Part shown: positions 32,203-42,994 of the stretch, piece by piece
Numbering within the stretch: the first letter of the stretch is position 1
Layout: each line of letters opens with the position of its first letter
Assembly (NCBI RefSeq): GCF_907163135.1
Contig: NZ_CAJQUA010000001.1
Coordinates: 2,185,001 to 2,249,000, forward strand
Length of the DNA stretch: 64,000 bases
Direction of reading: 5' to 3'
Origin: Brachymonas denitrificans
Lineage (GTDB): Bacteria; Pseudomonadota; Gammaproteobacteria; Burkholderiales; Burkholderiaceae_C
The notes under the pieces: generated by a model
Databases searched by the model: none
Told to the model about the DNA's origin: nothing
What the model saw: only the letters and a program-made list of their open reading frames with translations
Position numbers and translations under genes: made by a program

Positions 32203-32983
32203 ACGCCTTGGGAGCCACTGGCACATCCTTGGCGGCCGTCACCGGCGTGCCGGCCTGCTCCAGCGGCGCCGTGAAGTTCACCAGCCGCGGCATGAGCTTG
32301 CCGTCGCGGAACCCCTCCGCATGGAAGTGGTACGACGTCACGCCGCAATTGGGCACATCGCCTTCTCGGTCGATCGCCAGAATCTCCTGTTCGGCCAGCC
32401 CTTCCAGCAGATAGCGCAGGCAGCTCACGATCACCTGGTGGCCCACCACCAGCACGCGCTGGCCATCGTATTCGCGCGCCGTCATCTCCATGAAACTGCG
32501 CAGGCGCAGGATCACATCGCACCAGCTCTCACCGCCAGGCGGCCGGAAATAGAATTTGCCCACCTGGGCGCGCTGCTCGAACAGGTCCGGAAACTTCTGC
32601 TGAATGCCGAAGCGCGTGTAGCGGTCGAGCACGCCGAACTCCTTTTCGCGCAGGCGCTCGTCCATGCGCAGCGTGGTCGGCATCTCGCTCACCTGCAGCA
32701 TGCGGCGCGCCGTTTCTGCAGCGCGCAGATAGGGCGAGCACAACAGCACATCCGGCTGTTCCTCCGGTGGCAGCGTACTGAACCAGTACCCGAGCGCATC
32801 GGCCTGGCGCTCTCCGAGCAACGATAGCGGCGTGTCCATGTCGCGCGTGCCGATATCGAGCATGGGCAGCTGGCGCGAGTTGGCCAGATCGCTGGCCACG
32901 TTGCCGGCGCTCTGGCCGTGGCGCACCACCCAGAGCACGCTGGGCGCAGGAGAGGAAGGCTTGAAGATCGACACAGGCAGCAT
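32201..32983 (-). CDS. Histidine phosphatase family protein
   Basis: Phosphatase of the phosphoglycerate mutase-like superfamily, 260 residues from the ATG at 32983. The catalytic motif VVRHGQSAGN places R21 and H22; the second-arginine segment SPYLRAAETARRM and the late VVGHQVIVSCLRYLL with the second histidine are present. Substrate is unknown; it may act on sugar phosphates, nucleotides or other small phosphoesters. The frame is open upstream to 33046 but the extra residues look non-coding. It is divergent from the AAA ATPase gene. Confidence 0.85.
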   Translation of the reverse strand: MLPVSIFKPSSPAPSVLWVVRHGQSAGNVASDLANSRQLPMLDIGTRDMDTPLSLLGERQADALGYWFSTLPPEEQPDVLLCSPYLRAAETARRMLQVSEMPTTLRMDERLREKEFGVLDRYTRFGIQQKFPDLFEQRAQVGKFYFRPPGGESWCDVILRLRSFMEMTAREYDGQRVLVVGHQVIVSCLRYLLEGLAEQEILAIDREGDVPNCGVTSYHFHAEGFRDGKLMPRLVNFTAPLEQAGTPVTAAKDVPVAPKA

Positions 32984-33176
32984 GGCGGGAATGGACAACA
33001 GGCCAGACTGTACGCAGAACGCGCACCGGCAAAGGTAGGACACCATCCACTGTGCATGCTCTGCACGGAGGTTTCATTGGGGATTTTCCCGGCGGCTCTG
33101 GTTTTCCATGAGGGCTATTAAAATTTTTATGCAATCCATATAATTATTCGAATTTCATAATTTTTGGTAAATCGCC

Positions 33177-34358
33177 ATGTCCAGCGTCTACCCTCGCCCC
33201 GACCTTGGCCGCCAGATGGCCACACAGCTGCTGCGCCCCGGCCCGCTGGATGCGTCCTTGCAATCCGGCCTGTTCCTCTCCGGCCAGCGCCGCACCGGCA
33301 AGACCACCTTTCTGCAGCACGACCTGATCCCCGCGCTGGAGAGCATGGGCGCGCTGGTGATTTATGTGGACCTGTGGAGCGACGTGCAGGCTTCGCCCTC
33401 CTCGCTGGTGCACGCCGCCGTGCGGCAGGCGCTGGCCGAATTGCAGAACCAGGGCTCGCGCATGCGCAAGACGCTGGCGCGCGTGAAGGGGGCCGAAGTC
33501 GGTGCGCTGGGCTTCAAGTTCGGCTTCTCGCTCGACAGCCTGGGCAAGGAAGACGGCACCACACTGGCGCAGGCCATTGCCGCCATCGTGGAGCAGGCAC
33601 AGACCGATGTGGTGCTGATCATCGACGAGGTGCAGCATGCCATCACCTCCGAAAACGGCCACGGCCTGCTGCTGGCGCTCAAGGCCGCGCGTGATGCCAT
33701 CAACCAGAATCCGCAATCGCGCGGGCGTTTCTACTTCGTGGGCACCGGCTCGCACCGCGCCATGGTCAACGAACTGACGGCGCGGCGCAATCAGGCTTTT
33801 GCGGGTGCCGTGAGCGTGCCGTTTCCCTTGCTGGGGCGCGATTATGTGGAGCACCTGCTGCAACAGGCCGCCGATGGCGGCTTGGGCGCACAGATGCCCT
33901 CGCCCGAGGTGGCCTGGCACGCCTTCCAGACGCTGGGCCAGCGCCCCGAGGAAATGCTGCGCGCGCTGCGCCAGCAACTGGTGGCGCTGCAGGAGCAGCC
34001 GCAACTCAAGCCGGACGAGGTGTTTTCGGTAGTGGCCTCCACCCTGCGCAATGCCCTGGCCGGCGAGGAGCTGCGCCGGCTCGAGAGCCTGGGCGGCCTG
34101 GCAGAAGCCATCTTTGCCCGCATCGCCGCCACCGAAGCCGGCGAATCCAAGGGCCTGTTCACGCCCGATGCCCTGACTGCCTATGGCGAACACCTGCACC
34201 GCCCCGTGCGCATGGAAGAGGTGCAGCCCACCATCAATGCCATGCTCGATGAAAACATCGTGCTGCGCAAGGCGCACGGGCTGTATGCGATCACCGATCC
34301 GTTCGTGCACCAGGCGTGGAAGGAAAGCCGGGCGGTGCAGGGGCGCTTGCCCACATGA
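33177..34358 (+). CDS. AAA ATPase of unknown function (Orc1/Cdc6-like fold)
   Basis: 393-residue P-loop protein. It has Walker A GQRRTGKTT (36-44), a VVLIIDEVQHA Walker B box near residues 144-154, a sensor-like FYFVGTGSH segment and a C-terminal region with winged-helix character ending ENIVLRKAHGLYAITDPF. It resembles stand-alone AAA proteins related to archaeal-type STAND/Orc ATPases. No partner gene is adjacent. The 60 bp upstream are unusually AT-rich for this genome. Function is not known; a role in DNA or stress processes would be guesswork. Confidence 0.75.
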   Translation: MSSVYPRPDLGRQMATQLLRPGPLDASLQSGLFLSGQRRTGKTTFLQHDLIPALESMGALVIYVDLWSDVQASPSSLVHAAVRQALAELQNQGSRMRKTLARVKGAEVGALGFKFGFSLDSLGKEDGTTLAQAIAAIVEQAQTDVVLIIDEVQHAITSENGHGLLLALKAARDAINQNPQSRGRFYFVGTGSHRAMVNELTARRNQAFAGAVSVPFPLLGRDYVEHLLQQAADGGLGAQMPSPEVAWHAFQTLGQRPEEMLRALRQQLVALQEQPQLKPDEVFSVVASTLRNALAGEELRRLESLGGLAEAIFARIAATEAGESKGLFTPDALTAYGEHLHRPVRMEEVQPTINAMLDENIVLRKAHGLYAITDPFVHQAWKESRAVQGRLPT

Positions 34359-34423
34359 AAAAGCCCGCCATCAGTCCGGACTGAATGGTTCATCGCCTTC
34401 CTGCGCTGGAACGCGGCCACACG

Positions 34424-34471
34424 AAAAAAAGCCACCGCAAGACTCTCCCGAGTCTCCGGTGGCACTTTTTT
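34424..34471. terminator. Bidirectional intrinsic terminator between the AAA gene and fba
   Basis: A stem of GCCACCG (34431-34437) with CGGTGGC (34457-34463) encloses a smaller GACTC/GAGTC stem. It is flanked by a run of seven A on the left and six T on the right. It can therefore stop the plus-strand AAA gene and the minus-strand fba, which converge here. Confidence 0.85.
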
Positions 34472-34510
34472 GTTCAGCAGCAAGCGCCGTCAGGCGGCGC
34501 CCCCCACCGC

Positions 34511-35575
34511 TCAGCGCACCTGCTGCGCCAGCTCGCCCCTGGCGTATTTCTCGGCCATCACGCTCATCGGGATGCCCTTGATCTTTGCGCCCTGGCCTTC
34601 GCAGCCGAATTCCAGATAACGCTGCTTGCACACGGCCTTGGCGGCTTCACGCGCCGGCTTCATCCATTCGCGCATGTCGAACTTGGAGGGGTTCTCGTGC
34701 ATGAACTTGCGCACCGCACCGGTCATCGCCATGCGGATGTCGGTGTCGATGTTGATCTTGCGCACGCCGTACTTGATGGCTTCCTGGATTTCCTTCACCG
34801 GCACGCCGTAGGTCTGCTTCATGGCACCGCCGTACTGGTTGATGATGTCCAGCAGGTCCTGCGGCACGCTGGAGGAGCCGTGCATCACCAGGTGCGTGTT
34901 GGGGATGCGGGCGTTGATTTCCTTCACGCGGCTGATGGCCAGCACGTCGCCCGTGGGCGGACGGGTGAACTTGTAGGCGCCGTGGCTGGTGCCGATGGCG
35001 ATGGCCAGTGCGTCCAGCTGAGTGGCGGCCACGAACTGGGCGGCTTCCTCGGGGTCGGTCAGCATCTGGCTGTGGTCCAGCTTGCCGACGGCGCCCACGC
35101 CGTCTTCCTCACCCGCTTCACCGGTTTCCAGGCTGCCCAGGCAGCCCAATTCGCCCTCGACGGTGGCGCCGATCTTGTGCGCCATGGCCACGACCTGCTT
35201 GGTCACGTCCACGTTGTAGGCGAAATCGGCGGGGGTCTTGCCGTCTTCACGCAGCGAGCCGTCCATCATCACGGAGCCGAAGCCCAGATCGAGCGCGCCC
35301 TGGCAGATGGCGGGGCTGGTGCCGTGGTCCTGGTGCATCACCAGCGGAATGTGGGGATAGGCTTCGGCGGCGGCCTGGATCAGGTACTTGATGAAGTGCT
35401 CGCCGGCATACTTGCGCGCGCCTGCGCTGGCCTGCAGGATCACGGGTGCGCCGACTTCATCGGCGGCAGACATCACGGCCTGCACCTGCTCCAGGTTGTT
35501 GACGTTGAAAGCCGGGATGCCGTAACCGTTTTCGGCGGCGTGGTCCAGCAGTTCGCGCATGGAAACGAGTGCCAT
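34511..35575 (-). CDS. fba: Class II fructose-bisphosphate aldolase
   Basis: Zinc-dependent aldolase that cleaves fructose 1,6-bisphosphate to DHAP and glyceraldehyde 3-phosphate, in glycolysis and gluconeogenesis. The 354 residues begin [20 protein letters not shown] and include the zinc-binding MHQDHGTS, the [10 protein letters not shown] and SVMMDGS segments, and [10 protein letters not shown] with another metal ligand. The form is the longer class IIB-like type of Burkholderiales. It sits between pyk and, after an insertion, purC in the conserved order. Confidence 0.95.
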   Translation of the reverse strand: MALVSMRELLDHAAENGYGIPAFNVNNLEQVQAVMSAADEVGAPVILQASAGARKYAGEHFIKYLIQAAAEAYPHIPLVMHQDHGTSPAICQGALDLGFGSVMMDGSLREDGKTPADFAYNVDVTKQVVAMAHKIGATVEGELGCLGSLETGEAGEEDGVGAVGKLDHSQMLTDPEEAAQFVAATQLDALAIAIGTSHGAYKFTRPPTGDVLAISRVKEINARIPNTHLVMHGSSSVPQDLLDIINQYGGAMKQTYGVPVKEIQEAIKYGVRKINIDTDIRMAMTGAVRKFMHENPSKFDMREWMKPAREAAKAVCKQRYLEFGCEGQGAKIKGIPMSVMAEKYARGELAQQVR

Positions 35576-35763
35576 GGAAGAGTCCCCTCAGAAGTTGAAA
35601 AGCGATACAACCCGCCCTCCGGGGCAGGCCTGGATGTCATTGCGATGAAATTTGCGCCATTTTAGCCTGCCGGGGCGATTCGGGCACCCTTGTCGCAGGG
35701 CGCAGCAGGGACAAGTGCGCGCCCCTTGCGCTGGCGCAAGCTGCACCGGGCAGCCCGCACACT

Positions 35764-37200
<1,437 letters not shown>

Positions 37201-37352
37201 GGTGGGCGAATCCGGAGTCTGGACAGAAATCCCGCATCACCGCGACGCGGGCAAATAGCCATTCTTGCACGATCGGCGTGACATGCTGATGGCGGGTATC
37301 CCTAAAGAGAGCACTCCCGCCGCGACAAACCAGCGCTGTCTGCCCCCACAAA

Positions 37353-37386
37353 CAAAAACCCGCCAGCGGCAAGGCGGGCGGGTTCG
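37353..37386 (-). terminator. Intrinsic terminator of the desaturase gene
   Basis: Read on the minus strand, CCCGCC and GGCGGG form a stem with a short loop, followed by TTTTTG. It begins about 36 bp after the stop of the desaturase gene and before the pyk promoter region. Confidence 0.75.
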
Positions 37387-37422
37387 GTGTGCGCACAAGG
37401 CGCAGGGGTCAGGTCCGGACCA

Positions 37423-38538
37423 TCAGGCCGGCACCACCGTCACGTCGGTGCGCGGCACACTGGTGGCGCGGCCGGCAAAGTCGGTCCAGCACATCTGCTT
37501 GAAGTCGTACAGCTTGCACTTGCGCGCAGTATCGAAGTACCACCTCCAGGAGAAGGCCTGCACCACGATGCGGCCCGGCAGCAGCTCTTCGAGCTTGGCC
37601 TGTGCCTTTTTCAGCTGGTACAGCGGGATGCTCATGTCCACGTGGTGAGCGGTGTGCTCCATGATGTGGTGCATGGCGGCGCCGATCTTGAACGGGAAGG
37701 TCAGGTGCACGGTGGTGGACACGAACGGTGCCGCCTTGCCCCAGGCCGTCTTGTCGTTCTGCCAGGTCACCTTCTCGTGCGTGTGGTGCACATACACCAC
37801 GAAGCCGATCATGTAGAACCAGAACATTAGCGGAGCGGCCATGCCGAACAGGAAGGCCTGCCACACCGGCTGCTCATAGGCCAGCGCCAGCGCCGTGATG
37901 GCCACGGCCCAGACGATCCAGAACGCCACCACCAGGATGTTGTCCCAGAAGAAGACCGGACGGCGGGTGGGCATGTGCGTCTTGTTCGGGAAGAATTCCC
38001 GCTTCCACCAGATCTCGATCATGTAGTAGATGCCGGCGCCCCAGCCGCTGCGGTAGATGCGCTGCAGCAGGCGCTGCGTGGGCGACAGGGCGTCGAACTC
38101 CTCCTTGGTGAGCGGTTCCCAGACAAAGTCCACGCCCTTGAGGCAGGTGTAACCGTGGTGCACCACGTTGTGGCCCACGTCCCACAGGCTGTAGGCGGTG
38201 AGCGAGGGCATGAAGGCGATGCGGCCCAGCCACTTGTTGAGCTTGCGGTTGGGCGTGAGGCTCATGTGGCAGGCATCATGGCCGATGATGAACAGGCGGC
38301 CGATGACGAAGCCGGCTGCCAGACCGCTCAGCAGCTGCAGCCACCAGGCGTCGAACAGCACCGCGCCGGCGACCAGCGCGGAAAACAGGATGTAGTCCAG
38401 CACCAGCAGCACGAAGGCGTGCCAGTTGTCGCGCTGGGCAAACGGGTTGGTCCAGGAGCGGATCACCTTGCGGTGCGGCATCGGCTCGCCGGGGCCAATC
38501 GGCATCGGGGCGGGGGGTACAGCAGTAGTCTCAGTCAT
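37423..38538 (-). CDS. Membrane fatty acid desaturase
   Basis: Diiron integral membrane desaturase, probably acting on acyl lipids to introduce a double bond. The ATG at 38538 gives 371 residues starting MTETTAVPPAPMPIG. Three histidine boxes are present: GHDACH, HNVVHH and HHIMEHTAHH, in the DesA/omega-6 pattern, with four to six membrane segments between them. The exact position of desaturation cannot be told from sequence. It is followed by a clear terminator and is not obviously part of an operon. Confidence 0.88.
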   Translation of the reverse strand: MTETTAVPPAPMPIGPGEPMPHRKVIRSWTNPFAQRDNWHAFVLLVLDYILFSALVAGAVLFDAWWLQLLSGLAAGFVIGRLFIIGHDACHMSLTPNRKLNKWLGRIAFMPSLTAYSLWDVGHNVVHHGYTCLKGVDFVWEPLTKEEFDALSPTQRLLQRIYRSGWGAGIYYMIEIWWKREFFPNKTHMPTRRPVFFWDNILVVAFWIVWAVAITALALAYEQPVWQAFLFGMAAPLMFWFYMIGFVVYVHHTHEKVTWQNDKTAWGKAAPFVSTTVHLTFPFKIGAAMHHIMEHTAHHVDMSIPLYQLKKAQAKLEELLPGRIVVQAFSWRWYFDTARKCKLYDFKQMCWTDFAGRATSVPRTDVTVVPA

Positions 38539-38760
38539 ATCCGGTACAACAAGGCACAACAGTGTGCAGGGCGCAGCCCTGCTCGTGAAAGGCGAATGCT
38601 TTGCACAATTCTGCCCTTCCCGCTATAGGACTGCTGCTACATTCTATGAATTTCCCCCGGATTACGCCAGTATTACAGGAAAACCAAGGCGTAACCGGAG
38701 GGTAAGACTTGTGCTGCGGATGATGTACAGAGCGGCCCCGTCCGGATTGTTAATGTCCAA

Positions 38761-38783
38761 CCGGCGGCATCTTCTGCCGCCGG
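38761..38783. terminator. Strong GC-rich hairpin after the oxidoreductase gene
   Basis: CCGGCGGCA (38761-38769) and TGCCGCCGG (38775-38783) form a perfect 9-bp stem with a TCTTC loop, about 40 bp beyond the stop of the minus-strand oxidoreductase. A U-run is not clear on either side, so it may be a terminator of Rho-assisted type or a transcript-end hairpin. Confidence 0.5.
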
Positions 38784-38823
38784 GGTTTGGCATTCTGCTG
38801 TAGCAATAGCACCAGCGTGCCAT

Positions 38824-39867
38824 TTATTGTGCGTCGCCCAGTTGCACCACGAGCTTGCCGAAGTTGTTCCCCTGCAGCATGCCGATGAAGGCCTCGGGCG
38901 CCTGCTCCAGACCGGTCACGCGGTCCTCGCGGAACTTGACGCGCCCTTCCTGCACCCAGCGGCCCATCTCCTGCACAAACGCCGGGTAGCGGTCGCCGTA
39001 GTCGTCGAAAATGATGAAGCCCTGCATGCGGATGCGGCGCGTCAGCAGGGTACCCATCAGCAGCGGCAGGCGGTCCGGACCGGCGGGCAGGCTGGTGGCG
39101 TTGTACTGCGCAATCAGGCCGCATAGCGGCACCCGGGCGCCCACGTTCAGCAGCGGCAGCACCGCATCGAACACCTTGCCGCCGACGTTCTCGAAATACA
39201 CGTCGATGCCGTTGGGGCAAGCAGCAGCCAGTTGCTCGGCAAAATCTGCAGCCCGGTGATCGATGCAGGCGTCGAAGCCCAGCTCTTCCGTGACATAGCG
39301 GCACTTCTCTGCGCCGCCCGCCACGCCGACCACGCGGCAGCCGCGGATCCTGGCGATCTGGCCCACCACGCTGCCCACCGCGCCGCTGGCGGCCGCCACC
39401 ACCACGGTTTCACCCGCCTTGGGCTGGCCGATGTCGAGCAGCCCCATGTAGCCGGTAAAGCCGGGCATGCCCAGCACGCCCAGCGCCATCGAGGGCTGGG
39501 CCATGTCGCGATCGAGCTTGAACAGACCCTTGCCGTCGGAGAGGCTGTAGCGCTGCCAGCCGCCCATGCCTTGCACCAGGTCGCCTTCCTGAAAGTCCGG
39601 GTGGCGCGAAGCCAGCACACGGCCTACCGTACCTCCGGGCATGACCTCGCCGATGGCGGTGGGGGCGGCATAGGATTTGGCATCGCTCATGCGGCCCCGC
39701 ATGTAGGGGTCAAGCGACAGGAACAGGTGCTCGATCAGGACTTCGCCCTCGCCCGGTGCGCTGACCGGAACGTCCACCTGGCGGAAGTTGTCGGGCGTGG
39801 GTGCGCCCACCGGGCGCGAGGCAAGCTGGATTTGCGTGTTGCGAAGCTGCTGGAAATCGGGGGTCAT
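38824..39867 (-). CDS. NADP-dependent medium-chain oxidoreductase (CurA/PTGR type)
   Basis: Zinc-free MDR enzyme that reduces alpha,beta-unsaturated carbonyls with NADPH. The ATG at 39867, preceded on its strand by GAGGAGAAAACCC, gives 347 residues. Typical segments are LSLDPYMRGRMSD, MPGFTGYMGLLDIGQPKAGETVVV in blocks, AASGAVGSVVGQIA (nucleotide binding) and FENVGGKVFDAVL. It is the third gene of a TetR-ene-reductase-oxidoreductase cluster, which fits detoxification of reactive electrophiles. Confidence 0.9.
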   Translation of the reverse strand: MTPDFQQLRNTQIQLASRPVGAPTPDNFRQVDVPVSAPGEGEVLIEHLFLSLDPYMRGRMSDAKSYAAPTAIGEVMPGGTVGRVLASRHPDFQEGDLVQGMGGWQRYSLSDGKGLFKLDRDMAQPSMALGVLGMPGFTGYMGLLDIGQPKAGETVVVAAASGAVGSVVGQIARIRGCRVVGVAGGAEKCRYVTEELGFDACIDHRAADFAEQLAAACPNGIDVYFENVGGKVFDAVLPLLNVGARVPLCGLIAQYNATSLPAGPDRLPLLMGTLLTRRIRMQGFIIFDDYGDRYPAFVQEMGRWVQEGRVKFREDRVTGLEQAPEAFIGMLQGNNFGKLVVQLGDAQ

Positions 39868-39900
39868 GGGTTTTCTCCTCACATCAAGGGGACAAGGGAC

Positions 39901-41007
39901 TCAGGCGGCGAGCGCGGGATAGTCGGTATAGCCCTTCGTGCCACCGCCATAGAAGGTGGACGTGTCCGGCGTGTTGAGCGGCGCGCCCTGCACCAGGCGC
40001 GCCGGCAGGTCGGGGTTGGCGATGAAGGCCTTGCCGAACGATACGGCCTGCGCATAGCCGCTGGCCAGTGCTTCTTCGGCCAGTTCGCCGGTGTAGCGGT
40101 CGTTGGCCAGGTAGGCACCGTGCCACAGCTGGCGCAGGCTCAGAATGTCAGCATGCGGCACGTTGGGATCGACTTCGGCCAGCCCGGCCTCGCCCTCGAC
40201 CATGTGCAGATAGGCCAGGCCGCGCTCGTCCAGCGCGCGGATCACATGGCCGAAGGTAGCCATGGGGTCACTGTCGCGCATGTCGCCGAACGGGTTGTTG
40301 GGCGACAGGCGCACGCCCACGCGGTCCGCACCCCAGACGCCGCATACGGCGTCCACCACTTCCAGCAGCAGGCGGGCGCGGTTCTGCACTGGTCCGCCGT
40401 AGCCGTCGGTACGCTGGTTGGAGCCGTCGCGCAGGAACTGGTCCAGCAGGTAGCCGTTGGCGCCGTGCACTTCAACGCCGTCGAAGCCGGCATCACGCGC
40501 ATGGCGCGCTGCAGTGCGGTAGCTGTCCACCACGCCCGCCAGTTCCGACTCCTCCAGCGCCCGCGGCGTCACGAAGGGCTGCAGGCCGGTTTCGGTGAAG
40601 ATCTGGCCGGAGGGCTGGATGGCGCTCGGAGCCACCGGCAGGGCCGCATTCAGCTGTACCGAGGGATGCGAGGCCCGCCCGACATGCCACAGCTGCAGCA
40701 CCACGGTGCCGCCCGCCGCATGCACGGCATCGGTGACCTGGCGCCAGCCGGCCACCTGTTCGGCGTTGTAGATGCCTGGCGTGCCGGGGTAGCCCTTGCC
40801 CTGGGGCGAGACCTGGGCGCCCTCGGTGATGATCATGCCCGCGCCGGCGCGCTGGCGGTAATACTCCACCATCAAGGCGCCGGGCACGTCGCCGGCATCG
40901 GCCCGGCTGCGCGTGAGCGGCGCCATGACGACGCGGTTGCGCAGGTGCAGGGCGCCGAGCTGCGTGGGGCTGTTCAGGTGCGGGCGCCGGGAGTTCGTAT
41001 CAGTCAT
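39901..41007 (-). CDS. nemA: Alkene reductase, Old Yellow Enzyme family (NemA-like)
   Basis: FMN-dependent ene-reductase that acts on electrophiles such as N-ethylmaleimide, glyoxal-type compounds and nitroesters. The ATG at 41007 gives 368 residues starting MTDTNSRRPHL. Motifs include NRVVMAPLTRSRA, QLWHVGRASHP, EVHGANGYLLDQFL and FYGGGTKGYTDYP. A 15-bp palindrome 40 bp upstream matches one before the neighbouring tetR gene, so it is very likely repressed by that protein. The nemA symbol rests on this context, as in the nemRA operon of enterobacteria. Confidence 0.88.
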   Translation of the reverse strand: MTDTNSRRPHLNSPTQLGALHLRNRVVMAPLTRSRADAGDVPGALMVEYYRQRAGAGMIITEGAQVSPQGKGYPGTPGIYNAEQVAGWRQVTDAVHAAGGTVVLQLWHVGRASHPSVQLNAALPVAPSAIQPSGQIFTETGLQPFVTPRALEESELAGVVDSYRTAARHARDAGFDGVEVHGANGYLLDQFLRDGSNQRTDGYGGPVQNRARLLLEVVDAVCGVWGADRVGVRLSPNNPFGDMRDSDPMATFGHVIRALDERGLAYLHMVEGEAGLAEVDPNVPHADILSLRQLWHGAYLANDRYTGELAEEALASGYAQAVSFGKAFIANPDLPARLVQGAPLNTPDTSTFYGGGTKGYTDYPALAA

Positions 41008-41046
41008 GAGAAGTCTTTCTTGGGAGGGGAGAGGGAACACTATGAG

Positions 41047-41061
41047 TAGACCGGTCGTCTA
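41047..41061 (-). promoter_or_regulatory. Probable TetR operator upstream of the alkene reductase gene
   Basis: TAGACCGGTCGTCTA is a palindrome with 5-bp arms TAGAC/GTCTA around a 5-bp centre. It lies 40 bp before the nemA start and differs at one base from the palindrome before the tetR gene (41729-41743). It resembles the E. coli NemR box (TAGACC-N4-GGTCTA). Its placement suggests nemA has its own repressed promoter. Confidence 0.75.
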
Positions 41062-41099
41062 ACAGAGGCATAAAAAATGGCACGCCCATGCAGCATGGT

Positions 41100-41708
41100 T
41101 CATGCCGCGGGCTGAGGCGGCAGCCGCAACAGCAGCTGCGTGGTACGCAAGGCAGTTTCCAGGGCACTGCGGTCGCGCCGGACCTTGGTGAGCATGGTGG
41201 CGCCCAGCCACAGTTCATAGAGAGATTGTGCGGTCTGCGCCGCGTCAAGATCCGCCGGCAGCGAGCCGTCGGCGATGCCTTCGTCCACGCAGTCGCGCAA
41301 CTGCCGGATGACCTGCGCCGTGCCTTGCGCCAGGGCCTGGCGCATGGGGTCGGACAGGTCGGAAACTTCCGCCCCCAGCTTGACCACCATGCACTTGTGC
41401 TCGGTGCCTTCGGCGGATTGCGTCTCGACCCACAGCTGCCAGTAGCGCATCAGGCGCTGCGCAGCCGTGCCGCCGTGACAGTCGGTCAGGATGGCCTGCA
41501 GGCGGGACAGGTAGCTGTCGAAATAGCTTTCGAGCAGGGCCTGCCCGAAGGCTTCCTTGGACTTGAAGTAATGGTAGAACGAGCCCTTGGGCACGCCAGC
41601 CGCCTGCAGGATCTCGGCCAGCCCGACGGCGGCAAAGCCTTTGCCTTGAATAATGGGAGCTGCCGTATCCAGAATGTGCTGACGGCTGCAGGCGTAATCC
41701 TTGTGCAT
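41100..41708 (-). CDS. TetR/AcrR family regulator (NemR-like)
   Basis: Repressor of 202 residues from the ATG at 41708. The N-terminal helix-turn-helix reads ILDTAAPIIQGKGFAAVGLAEILQ in blocks, then AAGVPKGSFYHYFKSKEAFG, the TetR recognition helix. The ligand domain contains several cysteines (such as CHGG, EHKCMV and RDCVDEG) that could sense electrophiles as in NemR; this is inference. Matching palindromes before this gene and before nemA suggest autoregulation and control of the reductase. Confidence 0.88.
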   Translation of the reverse strand: MHKDYACSRQHILDTAAPIIQGKGFAAVGLAEILQAAGVPKGSFYHYFKSKEAFGQALLESYFDSYLSRLQAILTDCHGGTAAQRLMRYWQLWVETQSAEGTEHKCMVVKLGAEVSDLSDPMRQALAQGTAQVIRQLRDCVDEGIADGSLPADLDAAQTAQSLYELWLGATMLTKVRRDRSALETALRTTQLLLRLPPQPAA

Positions 41709-41728
41709 GGGGGCAGCATACACAGAAT

Positions 41729-41743
41729 TAGACCAGTCGTCTA
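41729..41743 (-). promoter_or_regulatory. Probable TetR operator upstream of its own gene
   Basis: TAGACCAGTCGTCTA, 21 bp before the tetR start, shares the TAGAC/GTCTA arms with the site at 41047-41061; only one central base differs. Two copies of a long, nearly identical palindrome, each before a gene of the same cluster, are strong evidence for an autoregulated TetR operator. Confidence 0.78.
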
Positions 41744-41750
41744 GAACCTG

Positions 41751-41780
41751 AAAAAAGCAAAGCCCCCGGCGGGGGCTTGC
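41751..41780 (-). terminator. Intrinsic terminator of pgk
   Basis: Read on the minus strand, AAGCCCCC and GGGGGCTT form a stem with a 3-base loop, followed within a few bases by a run of six T. It lies 20-50 bp after the pgk stop and before the tetR promoter. Confidence 0.85.
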
Positions 41781-41800
41781 AGTCCGGGGCGCGCGGTCCG

Positions 41801-42994
41801 TCAGCCGTTGGCGCGCTTGGCCAGGATCTCGAAGGCCGGCAGCGTCTTGCCTTCCAGCACTTCCAGGAAGGCGCCGCCGCCGGTGGAGATATAGCTCACG
41901 TCCTTGTCGATGCCGTACTTGGCAATGGCGGCCAGCGTGTCGCCGCCGCCGGCAATGCTGAAGGCATCGCTGGCTGCAATGGCGCGGGCAATGGTTTCGG
42001 TGCCGTGGGCGAACTGGTCGAACTCGAACACGCCGACCGGGCCGTTCCAGACGATGGTGCCGGCGGCCTTGAGCTTGTCGGCCAGCAGCTGCGCCGTCTT
42101 GGGGCCGATGTCCAGGATCATGTCGTCCTCGGCCACGTCGGTGGCATCCTTCACCTCGGCCTTGGCATCGGCCTTGAATTCCTTGGCCGTCACCACGTCC
42201 ACCGGGATCGGCACTTCCGCGCCGCGCGCCTTCATGGCCTCGATCACCTTCTTCGCTTCTTCCACCAGCTCGCCCTCGGCCAGCGACTTGCCGATATGCA
42301 GACCGGAAGCCAGCATGAAGGTGTTGGCGATGCCGCCACCCACGATCAGGCCGTCGACCTTGTCGGCCAGGCTCTGCAGGATGGTGAGCTTGGTGCTGAC
42401 CTTGCTGCCGGCCACGATGGCGATCAGCGGGCGCTTGGGATTGGCCAGGGCCTTGCTGATGGCGTCCATTTCGGCGGCCAGCAGCGGGCCGGCGCTGGCC
42501 ACCGGGGCGAACTGGGCGATGCCGTAAGTGGTACCTTCGGCGCGGTGCGCGGTACCGAAGGCATCGTGCACGAAGATGTCGCACAGCTTGGCCATTTTCT
42601 CGGCCAGCTCGGGCTTGTTCTTCTTCTCGCCCACGTTCAGGCGGCAGTTTTCCAGCAGCACCACCTGGCCGGGCTCGACGTCCACGCCGTCCACCCAGTT
42701 GCTCACCAGCTCCACCTCGCGGCCGAGCAGCTCGGACAGACGCGCCGCCACGGGCGACAGGGAGTCTTCCGGCTTGAACTCGCCTTCGGTCGGGCGGCCC
42801 AGGTGGGAGGTGACCATCACGGCAGCACCGGCGTCCAGCGCCATCTGGATGCAGGGCAGCGAGGCACGGATGCGGGTGTCCTCGGTGATGTTGCCGTTAT
42901 CGTCCTGCGGCACGTTCAGGTCGGCACGGATGAAGACGCGTTTGCCCTTGGCCTGACCGTTGGCACAAAGATCGGAGAAGCGGATGAATTGCAT
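41801..42994 (-). CDS. pgk: Phosphoglycerate kinase
   Basis: Transfers phosphate between 1,3-bisphosphoglycerate and ADP in glycolysis. The 397 residues start [20 protein letters not shown] and contain [24 protein letters not shown], the nucleotide-site segment [14 protein letters not shown] and the C-terminal [13 protein letters not shown]. Normal length for bacteria. It begins the conserved pgk-pyk-fba-purC-purE-purK-tsaC order, here separated from pyk by the desaturase and the nemA cluster. It is divergent from the universal stress gene. Confidence 0.97.
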   Translation of the reverse strand: MQFIRFSDLCANGQAKGKRVFIRADLNVPQDDNGNITEDTRIRASLPCIQMALDAGAAVMVTSHLGRPTEGEFKPEDSLSPVAARLSELLGREVELVSNWVDGVDVEPGQVVLLENCRLNVGEKKNKPELAEKMAKLCDIFVHDAFGTAHRAEGTTYGIAQFAPVASAGPLLAAEMDAISKALANPKRPLIAIVAGSKVSTKLTILQSLADKVDGLIVGGGIANTFMLASGLHIGKSLAEGELVEEAKKVIEAMKARGAEVPIPVDVVTAKEFKADAKAEVKDATDVAEDDMILDIGPKTAQLLADKLKAAGTIVWNGPVGVFEFDQFAHGTETIARAIAASDAFSIAGGGDTLAAIAKYGIDKDVSYISTGGGAFLEVLEGKTLPAFEILAKRANG

